Positions 52,544 through 62,640 of a DNA stretch of 64,000 nucleotides are shown in pieces. Source of the DNA: a bacterium (lineage in GTDB: Bacteria; Gemmatimonadota; Gemmatimonadetes; Longimicrobiales; RSA9). The stretch's first letter is position 1, and every line of letters begins with the position of its first letter. A program made the position numbers and the translations under genes. The notes under the pieces were generated by a model. That model had not been told where the DNA came from. It did no database searches and saw only the letters and a program-made list of their open reading frames with translations. The DNA lies in the NCBI GenBank assembly GCA_003242735.1, contig QGVH01000001.1, forward strand, positions 62,001 through 126,000, in the 5' to 3' direction.

Positions 52544-53488
52544 TCAGAGCACCGGCCGGTCGAAACCGAGCTGCTGCGTCTTGCCCAGCATCTCGCGGAC
52601 CTGACGGAGCGATTCCTTGAGATCCGCCGCCCGGCTCGTGGGCTCGTAGATCCGCGCGCTGCCCCTGCCCTGCTGCTGCGCCTGGTACAGCGCCAGGTCT
52701 GCCGCTTGGAGCAGGTCGCGTGGCGAGTTCATGCCCGGCTGGTACGACGCGATGCCCGCGCTCACCGTGAACCCCTCCGCCGCCGCGGCCGTCAGCGCCA
52801 GCGCCGACTGGAGCCGCCGTACGAAGATCATCGCGCCATCCGGCCCACCCGAGCAGAGCAGGGAGAGAAAGCGGTCGTTGCCGATCCGCGCGGAGAAGTT
52901 CATACGCCGGGTGTTCTCCTTGAGGATACGGCCGAACTCCGCCAGCGCGCGCTCGTAGGCGGCCTCGCCGTGCCGCTTCCGGAACTCCTTGTACTCATCC
53001 GGCTCGATCAGCACCAGGTGCAACGGCCGCCCGCGCATCGCCGCCGCGAACTCCCGCTCGAGCACCACCATGGCATGCCGGCCGTTGGGCAGGTCCGTCA
53101 ACGTGTCCGTCAGCTCGAGCTGGTCCAGCCGGTACTGCGCGCGGTAGAGCAGCTCGGACAGCCAGCCCACCCCCACCGCGGTGCCGAGGAAGACCAGCAG
53201 GATGCGCAAAACGAGGCCCCAGTCCTGCACGTCGTGACCCATCGCCGTCGCGACGAACTGAATGGCGACCAGCCCGACCATGCACCCCGCCAGCCCCGTG
53301 GCCACGCCGCTCCAGCCACGGTAGTACGACAGCAGGAACGCCGGAGTGATCGCCAGCAGCCAGAGCAGGATCTCGAACCGTGCTGCGCTCTCCGGCGCGA
53401 CCACCGCGGCCACCAGCGCGCCGAGCAGCGCCGTGAGCGAGAGGACGATGATCCGCACTGCCACGTGCGGGAGTCGTTTCCGGATCAT
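52544..53488 (-). CDS. Membrane protein with a degenerate GGDEF domain
   Basis: This 314-residue protein has four membrane helices in about residues 10-118, then a short linker and a GGDEF-fold domain (DTLTDLPNGRHAMVVLEREF, about 130 onward). The signature is GNDRF instead of GGDEF, and the first metal site reads LIEPDEYKEF where active enzymes have a DxDxFK pattern. It is therefore very unlikely to make c-di-GMP and may be a receptor or scaffold. FTVSAGIASYQPG, the later GGDEF block, is intact. The start at ATG 53488 has no clear site. Confidence 0.85.
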   Translation of the reverse strand: MIRKRLPHVAVRIIVLSLTALLGALVAAVVAPESAARFEILLWLLAITPAFLLSYYRGWSGVATGLAGCMVGLVAIQFVATAMGHDVQDWGLVLRILLVFLGTAVGVGWLSELLYRAQYRLDQLELTDTLTDLPNGRHAMVVLEREFAAAMRGRPLHLVLIEPDEYKEFRKRHGEAAYERALAEFGRILKENTRRMNFSARIGNDRFLSLLCSGGPDGAMIFVRRLQSALALTAAAAEGFTVSAGIASYQPGMNSPRDLLQAADLALYQAQQQGRGSARIYEPTSRAADLKESLRQVREMLGKTQQLGFDRPVL

Positions 53489-54013
53489 ACGTGTCCGAGT
53501 GGATTCCGACCCACGCCGGGGCGGCCCGCGCCCACGGCCGTCACTGGACTGGGAGGCGCCACCACAGGCCAGTTCCGTGCCGTTGCCTGCCTTCCCGATG
53601 GACCGCGGTTTCGGCGCCCCGGACCGGCGCGGACCGCTGAAAAGATTGCCGGCCGTGCCAACATTTTGAGTCGTCGCCCCGACGCCTCGTTTGCGCCCGC
53701 CGCCGCCCGCCCTCGCCCCGCGACGCCGCCGACGTCCACACGGCCGCGCGGACACCGGCCCCGCCCGCCTCCCCGGAGGCCGGCGGCAACGCTTGCCCGG
53801 GGTTTCCCTGCACGAGATCGGGGCGGCACCCCACAGACGCCGGCCGGAGTTCGCCGTAATCTTGCAATGCGAGAGATACGCGGGGACCGGCCCTGCCCGC
53901 GGTGCGCCCCCGGGCGGGAGCGAAACGCACTGCGCGACCGCGACGCCGTGGGAACACCGGCCCGGGGCCGACGGGCCGATGAACCAGGACGAAGCGCCGT
54001 GAAGGAACAACCG
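53489..54013. other. Divergent intergenic region GGDEF / VIT transporter
   Basis: This gap of 525 bases carries an AT-richer patch (CGTAATCTTGCAATG at about 53855) that could be a -10 region for the rightward operon, without a -35 that I would defend. No gene, repeat or RNA element is recognised. Confidence 0.4.
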
Positions 54014-54613
54014 ATGCCACGACCGGAGCCCGACCGCCCACGCCTCGCACCCGGCGAGGAGCCGCACCACGAGCCGACGTCGCTCCGCGAGGCCGTGCAG
54101 CACTACCTGCGCGACCTCGTCTACGGCGCGAACGACGGCATCATCACCACCTTCGCCGTGGTCGCCGGCGTCGCCGGCGCGGACCTGCCGGCGACGACCG
54201 TGCTGATCCTCGGCTTCGCCAACCTCGTCGCGGACGGATTCTCCATGGGCGCGAGCAACTTCCTCTCGATCCGCTCGGAAGAGGCGGCACGCGCCGCCGC
54301 AGGCCTCGCCGTCCAGGAGCCGCACGCGGGACGGCACGGGCTCGCCACCTTCTGCGCGTTCATCGTCGCTGGCGCGGTGCCCCTGCTGGCCTACATCGTC
54401 CTGCCAGACGCGGGACCCAGCCCGTTCGCCACCGCGACCGTGCTCACGCTGCTCACCCTGTTCGCGGTCGGCGCACTCCGCAACTTCGTCACCGAACGTG
54501 GCTGGTTCCGCAGCGGCCTGGAGATGCTGGCGGTCGGCGCGGTGGCCGCCGGCGTCGCGTACCTCATCGGCGCCCTGGTCTCCAACGTCGTCAACGGAGC
54601 GTCCATCGTTTGA
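54014..54613 (+). CDS. VIT1/CCC1 family divalent metal transporter
   Basis: This 199-residue protein has five membrane helices, with YGANDGIITTFAVVAGVAGA and ANLVADGFSMGASNFLS containing the conserved Gly/Asp/Asn residues of vacuolar iron and manganese transporters. The cytoplasmic loop after helix two is short (RSEEAARAAAGLAVQEPHAG), so the large metal-binding domain of plant VIT1 is reduced. It probably exports Fe2+ or Mn2+. AAGGAACA precedes ATG 54014. The stop overlaps the ATPase start as TTGA. Confidence 0.88.
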   Translation: MPRPEPDRPRLAPGEEPHHEPTSLREAVQHYLRDLVYGANDGIITTFAVVAGVAGADLPATTVLILGFANLVADGFSMGASNFLSIRSEEAARAAAGLAVQEPHAGRHGLATFCAFIVAGAVPLLAYIVLPDAGPSPFATATVLTLLTLFAVGALRNFVTERGWFRSGLEMLAVGAVAAGVAYLIGALVSNVVNGASIV

Positions 54614-57366
54614 GTGCACCCGTGGAGACGCCGACGCGCAACGTAGAGCGAGCCTGGCACACCCTCACGCCCGACGACGCACTCGCGCGCCTCGCCTCCT
54701 CGCCGGATGGCCTCACCGACGATGAGGCGCGCCGCCGCCTCGAACGCTATGGGCCCAACACGCTCCACCCGCCCAAGCCGGTTTCCGCCTGGCGCATCCT
54801 GATCGACCAGCTCGAGAGCGTCGTCGTCCTCCTGCTCTTCGCTGCGGCCGCCGTCGCGCTCTTCCTGGGCGACCCGCTGGACGCCGCCGCCATCGGCGCC
54901 GTGCTCGTCATCAACACCGCCCTCGGCTTCTTCACCGAGCTGCGCGCACGCAAGGCGATGCAGGCGCTGCTCGAGCTCGAGGTGGCGCGCGCCACGGTGG
55001 TGCGGAACGGACGGGCCGTGGAGATCGATGCGCGCGAGCTCGTGCCGGGCGATGTCATCGTCCTCGAGGCGGGCCAGTCGGTGCCTGCCGACGGCCGCCT
55101 GCTCTCCGCCACCGAGCTGCACGTGGATGAAGCCCCGCTCACGGGCGAGTCGGTGCCGGTCCACAAGCACACCCGGCCGCTGCCCGAGGACACGCCCCTG
55201 CCCGACCGCCAGAACATGGTGTTCAAGGCGACGACGGCGGTCGCCGGCTCCGCTCGCGCCCTCGTCGTCGCGACCGGCATGGCCACCGAGGTCGGCCGCA
55301 TCGGCGAGCTGGTCGGCGGGATCGTCGAAGAACGGACGCCGCTGGAGCGCCGGCTCGACCAGCTCGGCCGCCGGCTCGTCTACCTCGCCCTCGGCGTCGC
55401 CGCACTCGTCATCGCCCTCGGCGCCGCACAGGGCATTCCGTTCGGCCAGATGCTCGAGACCGGCATCGCCCTCGCCATCGCCGCGGTGCCGGAGGGTCTG
55501 CCCGCGGTCGCCACCATCACCCTCGCCCTCGGGCTCCGCCGCATGGCGCGCCGCAACGCGCTCATCCGCCGACTGCCCGCCGTCGAGACGCTCGGCTCCG
55601 TCACCGCCATCTGCACCGACAAGACCGGCACCCTCACGGCGGGCGAGCAGACCGCCACCGTGCTCTGGATCGACGGCCGCGAGCTCCGCTTCACCGGTAC
55701 GGGGTACGCGCCCGAAGGCGAGATCCGCGAGAACGGCCGCGTGCTCAGGGCCGACGAGGACCCGCTCGTGTTCGCCGCGCTCCGCGCCGCCGCGCTCGCG
55801 AACCGCGCCGACATCGTCCGCAGGGACGGCGCGTGGATCGCCCGCGGCGACCCCACCGAGGCCGCGCTCCTCGTGGCCGCGTGCAAGGCCGGGCTCGATC
55901 GCGACGCGCTCCGCGCCCGCTACCCCGAGGCGGGCGAGGTCCCGTTCTCCTCCGAGCGCATGCTCATGGCCACCTTCCACGCCACGCCGGAGGGGGAAAC
56001 CCTCGCCCTCGTCAAAGGCGCGCCCGGCAGGATCATCGAGCTGTGCACGCGAAGACTGACGGCCGATGGGGAGCGCGAGCTCGACGACGAAGGCCGACGT
56101 CACCTCGTCGCCATCAACGAGGATCTCGCCCGCCGAGGCCTCCGCGTCCTCGCCCTCGCGCAGAAATCCCCCACCCCCGCCCGGGCGGAGGGGCGAGAGC
56201 CGGGTGGCGCCCCCACCCGGGATCATGGGGTAGGGGACGAGGAGCTCCAGGGTCTCACCTTCATCGGCTTCATCGGCATCATCGATCCGCCGGCCGAAGG
56301 CGTGAAGGAGAGCATCGCCGCGTTCCGCCGGGCGGGCATCCGGACCGTAATGCTCACCGGCGACCAGCGCCTCACGGCGGAGGCGATCGCCCGTGACCTC
56401 GGCGTGCTCCAACCAGGGGAGGAGACGCTGGATGGCCGCGAGCTGTCGCGCCTCAGCGACGAGGAACTCGCCGAACGCGCACGCCGCGTGGCCGCATTCA
56501 GCCGCGTCAGCCCGGAAGACAAGCTGCGGATCGTCACCGCGTATCAGCGGAACGGCGAGATCGTCGCCATGCTCGGCGACGGCGTCAACGATGCCGCGGC
56601 GATGAAGAAGGCGCACATCGGCGTCGCCATGGGCAGGCGCGGGACCGACGTCGCCAAGGAGGCCGCCTCGCTCGTGCTGCAGGACGACCGCTTCCCCACC
56701 ATCGCGGTCGCCATCGAGGAAGGACGCGTCGTCTTCGACAACATCCGCAAGTTCGTCTTCTACCTGTTCAGTTGCAACCTCGCCGAAGTGCTGGTGCTGC
56801 TCGGCGCGGGAGTCGCGGGCCTGCCGCTGCCGCTCACCGCGCTCCAGATCCTGTGGCTCAATCTCGTGACAGACACGTTCCCCGCGCTCGCGCTCGCGCT
56901 CGAGCCTGCCGAGCCGGACATCATGGACCGGCCGCCGCGCGACCCACACGCCGCCATCCTCTCGGCGCGGTTCCTCCGCGCGATCGTCTTCTTCTCGGCG
57001 CTGATCACGCTGCCCTCGCTCGCCGCGTTCCTGTGGGGTCTCAACGGTCCGGAAGGCGAGGCCTATGCGCGCACCCTGTGCTTCATGACCCTCGCCTTGA
57101 GCCAGGTCTTCCACCTCGGCAACGCACGGAGTCCGGGCGCGGTCATCCGGCCGACGTTCGCCGTCCGTAACCCCTACGCGCTCGGGGCGGTCGTGATCTC
57201 CGTCGGCCTCCAGTTCCTCGCGGTGTACTTCACGCCGCTCGCGCGCGTGCTCGACACCACGCCCCTCGCCCCGCGGGACTGGCTCATCGTCCTCGCGCTG
57301 GCGCTCGTGGCCGCAGCGGTCGGGCAGACGCTGAAGTTGAGGAGGGCGGTGGGAGGCAACGGGTGA
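54610..57366 (+). CDS. P-type Ca2+-ATPase (P2A, SERCA-like)
   Basis: This 918-residue pump has the cation-ATPase N-terminal domain, actuator motif [10 protein letters not shown], phosphorylation site Asp337 in [16 protein letters not shown] in the nucleotide domain, and the hinge [18 protein letters not shown]. Membrane motifs AAVPEGLPA (M4), NLAEVL (M5) and [19 protein letters not shown] (M6) match calcium-type P2A pumps. It starts at TTG 54610, overlapping the VIT gene stop, with GGAG upstream. Residues of about 519-543 (SPTPARAEG and following) are a Pro/Gly-rich loop encoded by an inserted palindrome at 56167-56237, absent from the family core. It is probably cotranscribed with the metal exporter upstream. 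Confidence 0.95.
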   Translation: MSAPVETPTRNVERAWHTLTPDDALARLASSPDGLTDDEARRRLERYGPNTLHPPKPVSAWRILIDQLESVVVLLLFAAAAVALFLGDPLDAAAIGAVLVINTALGFFTELRARKAMQALLELEVARATVVRNGRAVEIDARELVPGDVIVLEAGQSVPADGRLLSATELHVDEAPLTGESVPVHKHTRPLPEDTPLPDRQNMVFKATTAVAGSARALVVATGMATEVGRIGELVGGIVEERTPLERRLDQLGRRLVYLALGVAALVIALGAAQGIPFGQMLETGIALAIAAVPEGLPAVATITLALGLRRMARRNALIRRLPAVETLGSVTAICTDKTGTLTAGEQTATVLWIDGRELRFTGTGYAPEGEIRENGRVLRADEDPLVFAALRAAALANRADIVRRDGAWIARGDPTEAALLVAACKAGLDRDALRARYPEAGEVPFSSERMLMATFHATPEGETLALVKGAPGRIIELCTRRLTADGERELDDEGRRHLVAINEDLARRGLRVLALAQKSPTPARAEGREPGGAPTRDHGVGDEELQGLTFIGFIGIIDPPAEGVKESIAAFRRAGIRTVMLTGDQRLTAEAIARDLGVLQPGEETLDGRELSRLSDEELAERARRVAAFSRVSPEDKLRIVTAYQRNGEIVAMLGDGVNDAAAMKKAHIGVAMGRRGTDVAKEAASLVLQDDRFPTIAVAIEEGRVVFDNIRKFVFYLFSCNLAEVLVLLGAGVAGLPLPLTALQILWLNLVTDTFPALALALEPAEPDIMDRPPRDPHAAILSARFLRAIVFFSALITLPSLAAFLWGLNGPEGEAYARTLCFMTLALSQVFHLGNARSPGAVIRPTFAVRNPYALGAVVISVGLQFLAVYFTPLARVLDTTPLAPRDWLIVLALALVAAAVGQTLKLRRAVGGNG
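56167..56237. repeat. Palindromic element inserted in the Ca2+-ATPase gene
   Basis: The outer arms TCCCCCACCCC and GGGGTAGGGGA pair at ten of eleven positions. An inner hairpin, CCGGGTGG-CGCCC-CCACCCGG, is perfect. The element lies in frame at a surface-loop position of the ATPase. Confidence 0.6.
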
Positions 57367-57650
57367 GCCGATGAAACCCCGGGCGAGCGCGGGGCGGCCG
57401 AGATCCCGACGGCCGAGGTCGATGCGCTGGTTGCGCCTGTGGAGCGCGGCTCGCCAACGCGGCGGATCACCTCGAGCGATCAGCGGAGGCCGTCCTGTTC
57501 GGGGTCGGCATGCGCCTTGTGCAAGGGACGGTGAGCCCCCACCCGTCGTCCACAGGGGCGCGGCAGGGCCTCCCGTGCCGCACACTTCTTGCTCTCCCTT
57601 CCTCACCGGAGCATCGCAGCCCGCAGGGATGAGGGGAGGCAGGACGGGCC

Positions 57651-59960
57651 ATGGCCGATCGGGCTGAGGAACGCACCACCATCCGCCTACAGGTCGCCGG
57701 CGCCAAGCCACAGGACGTCGGCCGCGGCACCGCCCGGCTGCCGAGCGACGCGCTCCGCTCGCTCGGGCTCCGGGAGGGCGACGTCGTCGAGGTGATCGGC
57801 AAACGATCCACCGGCGTCATCGCGCTGCCGCCTTACCCCGAGGACAACGGCCTCCAGATCATCCGGCTGGATGGCCTGGAACGTAGCAACGCCGGCGTCG
57901 GCATCGGCGACTCCGTCACGATCCGCCGCGCCGAGGCGCAACCCGCGCGTCGGGTCGTGCTCGCGCCCTCGCAGCCCAACGTGCGGCTCATGGGCACGGG
58001 CGAAGCGCTCCGGCGCACGCTGTTCGGGCGCCCGGTCGCGGCGGGCGACCTGGTCTCCACCTCGATCTATCAGCGCAGCGTCACCGCGCCCGACACCGGC
58101 CTGTTCCCCGAGGACATCTTCCGGACGCTGTTCCAGCTCCCCGCGTACGCGCTCCACGAGTTCCGGCTGCGCGTGGTATCCACCCAGCCGCGCGGAATCG
58201 TGCGCGTCGCTGAGGGCACCGAGATCGAGCTGCTGCCGGAGTACACCGAAGCGGAAGAGGCCGCGCGCGGCGCGGTCACCTACGACGACGTCGGCGGCCT
58301 GGGGGACACCATCACCCAGGTCCGCGAGATGATCGAGTTGCCGCTCAAGCACCCGGAGCTGTTCCAGCGCCTCGGCATCGACCCGCCCAAAGGCGTGCTG
58401 CTCCACGGGCCGCCCGGCACGGGCAAGACGCTGCTCGCGCGCGCCGTGGCCAACGAGGCGGACGCCGGCTTCTTCCACATCGCCGGCCCCGAGATCATGG
58501 GCCGCTTCTACGGCGAATCCGAGCAGCGGCTCCGCGACGTCTTCCAGCAGGCGCAACAGAACGCGCCGTCCATCATCTTCATCGACGAGCTGGACTCCAT
58601 CGCGCCCAAGCGCGAGCAGGTCACTGGCGAAGTCGAGCGCCGGGTGGTGGCGCAGCTCCTCACGCTCATGGACGGCCTGGAGCCCAGACAGAACGTCGTC
58701 GTCATCGGCGCCACCAACCGGATCGACGCCATTGACGAGGCGCTACGCCGGCCGGGCCGTTTCGACCGCGAGATCGTCGTCGGCGTGCCCGACCAGTCCG
58801 GCCGCCGCGAAATCCTGGCCATCCACACCCGCGGCATGCCGCTCGCCGACGATGTGGACCTGGAGGAGATCGCGCGCATCACCTACGGCTTCGTCGGCGC
58901 CGACCTCGCCGCGCTGAGCCGCGAGGCCGCGATCGATGCGCTGCGCCGCAATCTGCCCAACATCGACCTCGAGGCCGCCGAGATCCCGCCCCACGTCCTG
59001 GAGCAGCTCAACGTGACGCACGAAGACTTCATGAACGCGCTCAAGCGCGTGCAGCCGTCCGCGCTCCGCGAAATCATGATCCAGGTGCCCGATGTGGGCT
59101 GGGACGACATCGGCGGACTCGAGGAAGCCAAGCGCGCGCTCCGAGAGGGCGTCGAGCTCCCGCTCAAGCATCCGGAGGCCTTCGAGCGGCTCGGCATCCG
59201 GCCGGCGAAGGGCTTCCTGCTCTTCGGCCCGCCCGGCACCGGCAAGACGCTGCTGGCCAAGGCCGTGGCGCGGGAGTCCGAGGCCAACTTCATCGCTACC
59301 AAGTCCTCGGACCTGCTCTCCAAGTGGTACGGCGAATCCGAGCAGCAGGTCGCGCGGCTGTTCCAGCGCGCCCGCCAGGTCGCGCCGACCGTCATCTTCA
59401 TCGACGAGATCGACTCGCTCGCGCCGCAGCGCGGAGGTGGGATCGGAGAGCCCGCCGTCACCGAGCGCGTGGTCAACACGATCCTGGCGGAAATGGACGG
59501 CCTCGAGGCGTTGCAGGGCGTCGTCGTCATCGGCGCGACCAACCGGCCCACGCTGCTCGACCCTGCGCTGCTCCGCCCCGGCCGTTTCGACGAGCTGATC
59601 TACGTGCCCGTCCCCTCGCGGGAGGGGCGGCTGCACATCCTCCGCATCCACACCGCGGCCATGCCGCTCGCCGAAGACGTGGACCTGGAGGCGCTCGCGG
59701 ACCGGACCGAGGGCTACACCGGCGCCGACCTCGAGGACCTCGTGCGCCGCGCCGGGCTCCACGCCCTGCGCGAGAGTCTCGAGACCACCGAGGTGCCGAT
59801 GCGCTTCTTCGAGCAGGCGCTGAAGGAGACTCGCCCGTCCGTCACGCCGGAGATGGAGCGGGAGTACGAGGAGTTGGCCGAGACGCTGAAGCGCGAGTCG
59901 CCCCGCGGACGGCGCCGCATCGGGTTCGACATCGGCGAGGAGCGGCTGGCGGCGGACTGA
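57651..59960 (+). CDS. CDC48/p97-type AAA ATPase
   Basis: This 769-residue protein has an N-terminal CDC48 domain (double-psi beta barrel and CDC48_2; about 1-200) and two AAA modules. D1 has Walker A GPPGTGKT (253-260), [12 protein letters not shown] and the VVVIGATNR strand. D2 has GPPGTGKT (526-533), [12 protein letters not shown] and [15 protein letters not shown]. The layout is that of archaeal VAT and bacterial CDC48 homologues, hexameric unfoldases that pull proteins apart. A GGGGAGG site precedes ATG 57651. It follows the pump gene by 285 bases and may be separately expressed. The C-terminal tail lacks the HbYX proteasome motif. Confidence 0.94.
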   Translation: MADRAEERTTIRLQVAGAKPQDVGRGTARLPSDALRSLGLREGDVVEVIGKRSTGVIALPPYPEDNGLQIIRLDGLERSNAGVGIGDSVTIRRAEAQPARRVVLAPSQPNVRLMGTGEALRRTLFGRPVAAGDLVSTSIYQRSVTAPDTGLFPEDIFRTLFQLPAYALHEFRLRVVSTQPRGIVRVAEGTEIELLPEYTEAEEAARGAVTYDDVGGLGDTITQVREMIELPLKHPELFQRLGIDPPKGVLLHGPPGTGKTLLARAVANEADAGFFHIAGPEIMGRFYGESEQRLRDVFQQAQQNAPSIIFIDELDSIAPKREQVTGEVERRVVAQLLTLMDGLEPRQNVVVIGATNRIDAIDEALRRPGRFDREIVVGVPDQSGRREILAIHTRGMPLADDVDLEEIARITYGFVGADLAALSREAAIDALRRNLPNIDLEAAEIPPHVLEQLNVTHEDFMNALKRVQPSALREIMIQVPDVGWDDIGGLEEAKRALREGVELPLKHPEAFERLGIRPAKGFLLFGPPGTGKTLLAKAVARESEANFIATKSSDLLSKWYGESEQQVARLFQRARQVAPTVIFIDEIDSLAPQRGGGIGEPAVTERVVNTILAEMDGLEALQGVVVIGATNRPTLLDPALLRPGRFDELIYVPVPSREGRLHILRIHTAAMPLAEDVDLEALADRTEGYTGADLEDLVRRAGLHALRESLETTEVPMRFFEQALKETRPSVTPEMEREYEELAETLKRESPRGRRRIGFDIGEERLAAD

Positions 59961-59976
59961 GCGAGAGTCGCGCCGC

Positions 59977-61248
59977 CTACGCCATCCTCAACCAGCGCAG
60001 GACCTCCGCCATCGTCGGGCGCCGGCCTGTGGAGAGAACGCCGATCCCGTAGATCCGGGCGCCCAGCCAGGCAGCCGCCATCCCGGTGACGACCAGGAGC
60101 ACGAGCGACGCCGCGAGCTCCCTCGACGGCACCTCCGTCAGCGCGGCACGCATCGGCATCAGGATCGGGGAACAGAACGGGATCAACGAGCCCACCACCG
60201 CGACTCGCCCTGCCGGATCGTTCAGGATCGGCACCACCGCGACGAACGTGAGGACCAGCAGCAAGACGATCGGGAACTGGAGCTGGCGCGTCTCCGGCTC
60301 GCTCGTCGCGACCGCGCCGAGCGCGGCGTACATGCTGGCGTAGAGGAGGAAGCCGGCCGTGAAGAAGGAGAGGAAGATCACGGCCACGCGCGCCGGCACG
60401 TCGGGGAGCGGTGGCAGCTTCAGGCCGATCGCGGCGGCCACTGTGTCCCCGAACCGCAGCGCCAGCGCGGCGAAGACCGTCCAGATCAGGACCTGGAGCA
60501 GCCCCGCGCCGCCGATGCCCAGGATCTTCCCCAGCATGAGCTGTTCCGCGCGAATCGAGCTCAGCACCACCTCCACGATCCGGTCCTTCTTCTCCTCCAG
60601 CACGCCCTGCATCACGCCGTTGCCGTACAGCGCAACGACGAGATAAACGGCGAAGCCGAGGATGTACGCCAGGAAGAACGCGGAGGCGGCCGTGCCCGTC
60701 GCCGCCCGCTCACCCGCCTTGCGTGCTTCGAACGGGATCGGCCGGAACACGTCCCGCAGCGCCTCCGGGTCGATCCCGACCGCCCGCAGCCGCAGCGCCT
60801 GCGCGGCACGCTGCACCGCCGTCGCGATCTCGCCGAGCTCGGCGAAGTTCGTCGCGTTCCGGCCCTCGTAGACCGCCGTGTCGCCGTCCATCACGCCCCC
60901 GGGAAGCCACAGGTAGCCGTCCAGCGTGCGTTCCGCAACGCGCGCCGCCAGCTCCCTCCGGACCTCCTCCTCGCTCCGCTCCTCGAGCCGGATGACCTCC
61001 GTGTGGAAGACCGTCCGCTCCTCCTCGGGCGGAGCGATCCGGAGTGCCGCGGCCACCGCCTCGCCCATGCCCTGGCCCGGCACGTCGACGATCGCGATGG
61101 ACCGCTCGCCGCCCCCGCCCCCCAGCGCCGCTGGCAGGAAGAGCAAGCCCAGGATCAGGACGGGGCCGAACAGCGTGCCCAGCAGGAACGTCCGCGTGCG
61201 GACGCTCGCGATGAACTCGCGCTTGGTGACGATCCAGGCGCCGCTCAC
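59977..61248 (-). CDS. ABC-2 type permease (NatB-like)
   Basis: This 423-residue membrane protein starts with MSGAWIVTKREFIASVRTRT, typical of ABC-2 permeases, followed by helix one, a large periplasmic domain (about 45-195) and five further helices. GVMQGVLEEKKDRIVEVVLSSIRAEQLMLGKILGIG (about 225-260) is the family signature. The start is GTG 61248, overlapping the stop of the glycosyltransferase gene as GTGA. The ATPase partner gene is not in the window, which is unusual. NatAB-type pairs export sodium or other substrates. Confidence 0.86.
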   Translation of the reverse strand: MSGAWIVTKREFIASVRTRTFLLGTLFGPVLILGLLFLPAALGGGGGERSIAIVDVPGQGMGEAVAAALRIAPPEEERTVFHTEVIRLEERSEEEVRRELAARVAERTLDGYLWLPGGVMDGDTAVYEGRNATNFAELGEIATAVQRAAQALRLRAVGIDPEALRDVFRPIPFEARKAGERAATGTAASAFFLAYILGFAVYLVVALYGNGVMQGVLEEKKDRIVEVVLSSIRAEQLMLGKILGIGGAGLLQVLIWTVFAALALRFGDTVAAAIGLKLPPLPDVPARVAVIFLSFFTAGFLLYASMYAALGAVATSEPETRQLQFPIVLLLVLTFVAVVPILNDPAGRVAVVGSLIPFCSPILMPMRAALTEVPSRELAASLVLLVVTGMAAAWLGARIYGIGVLSTGRRPTMAEVLRWLRMA

Positions 61249-62636
61249 GCGTGGGCCTTGCGTATGGTTGGCTCACTGGCGGCGTAATCCAGCGCCGCCG
61301 AAGTCCTGCCCTCCACCAACAAGCGATCCATTTCCACGGCGAGCGTGGCGTAGTCGATCGTCGTACGCGGGACCGCCTGGCGTGGGGTAGGTTGCTGCCA
61401 CAAGCGCAGGAGTATGGCGACGATGGCTTCCGTGTCCGACGGCTCACAGGTCAGCGCGCCGATCCGGCGCGCTTCGTTCGCCGCGGCGCTGCCGGACTCC
61501 GCGATCACCAGCGTCGGGATCCCCAGAGCCACACACTCGTAGAGCTTGGCCGGTATCTGGAGCTCCTGGTCCTGGGCGAGGACCAGCGCGAGGTGCGAGC
61601 GGCCGAGGAGCGCGAGCGCTTCTGTGGCCGGCAGAACGCCATGGACGATGACGACGTCGTCGAGCGCGCACGCCGCCATCTGATCTCGGAGCCGCGCCTC
61701 GTTCCCGCCGCTCAGCGAGCCGGCAACGTGCAGCCGGGTCTGCGCCCGCGCTTCCGGATGGCGGTCCAGGAAGGAGCGCAGCGCGATCAGCACGGGGCCC
61801 AGGTCACGCCCAGCGTAGAGCGTTCCGACATGCGCAATGGAGAGGCCCGGCTCCGGCCCCGGCTCGACCGCGGGCAGACGTTCGGGGTCGATCCCGTTGG
61901 GCACCCAGGCTACCGGAACGGTCGGGTAGGTGCGGCGTGCGAGCGCCGCGAACTCGCGGGTATTGGCAATGATTCCAGCGGCCCGGCGCAGCACCACGCG
62001 CTCCAGGCGCGGGATCAGCCAGCGTGCGTGGGCCGAGGAGTACATACTCCTTCCCCAGGACTTGTCGAGGAGGCCGGACCACGGATCACGCATGTCGATG
62101 CGGTGGAGTCCCGGTCGTCCGAGGGTGGCCAGCATTCCGGCGATGTGAGCGGAGTGCGGCGGGCCGCTGGTGATGACGGCGTCGAACGACATCCGACGCA
62201 TGAGGCGGCACGCGGTCCATGCGCTCTTCAGGATCCACCCGCGCCCATGATCCGGAAAATCGAGCAGACCGCCAATCTCCCGGCGAAGTCGGCCGACGAT
62301 ACCCGGCTTCGAACGCCGTGCGGTGCTGTCAGGGTTCGACGGCGCCGGCTGACCGTTGCTACGCGCCGACCGCAGCCTGCGCGCCACGGCATTGTACAGA
62401 TCGTTGAGCGTGCGCGCGCGCCGGCAAACATGCACGTGGACGCCAGGCGTGCCTGGAGTCGACGGTTGCTGTGCTGCGGTGATGACATGGACCTCCCAAC
62501 CGAGCCGGGCGAGATACTTGGCGTAGCCCGCCCACCGCAGCCCGCCGACCGAGCCATCCGGGGGGAAATGGTAGGTGATGACCAGCAACCGGCGTTGCTG
62601 GTCACCCGGTCTCCCGTTTGGTCCGCCCGCCACCAT
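61245..62636 (-). CDS. Glycosyltransferase family 4 protein
   Basis: This 463-residue GT-B glycosyltransferase has an N-terminal domain with HFPPDGSVGGLRWAGYAKYL and WEVHVITA, and a C-terminal donor domain with VAWVPNGIDPERLP, LSIAHVGTLYAGRDLG and an E-x7-E-like stretch (KLYECVALGIPTLVI). It probably adds a sugar to a cell-surface polysaccharide or lipid. AGGAG precedes ATG 62636, four bases after the stop of the next glycosyltransferase gene, so the genes form an operon with the permease. Confidence 0.88.
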   Translation of the reverse strand: MVAGGPNGRPGDQQRRLLVITYHFPPDGSVGGLRWAGYAKYLARLGWEVHVITAAQQPSTPGTPGVHVHVCRRARTLNDLYNAVARRLRSARSNGQPAPSNPDSTARRSKPGIVGRLRREIGGLLDFPDHGRGWILKSAWTACRLMRRMSFDAVITSGPPHSAHIAGMLATLGRPGLHRIDMRDPWSGLLDKSWGRSMYSSAHARWLIPRLERVVLRRAAGIIANTREFAALARRTYPTVPVAWVPNGIDPERLPAVEPGPEPGLSIAHVGTLYAGRDLGPVLIALRSFLDRHPEARAQTRLHVAGSLSGGNEARLRDQMAACALDDVVIVHGVLPATEALALLGRSHLALVLAQDQELQIPAKLYECVALGIPTLVIAESGSAAANEARRIGALTCEPSDTEAIVAILLRLWQQPTPRQAVPRTTIDYATLAVEMDRLLVEGRTSAALDYAASEPTIRKAHA

Positions 62637-62640
62637 CGAC

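Noticed and set aside
53489-53670. Sigma-54 promoter for the GGDEF gene
   Set aside because: The minus strand has TGGCAC, but the required TTGC at the right spacing is missing.
54391-57711. 1106-residue open frame on the minus strand
   Set aside because: It lies antisense to the Ca2+-ATPase and part of the VIT gene, whose motifs are unambiguous. The antisense protein has low-complexity composition and no ribosome site.
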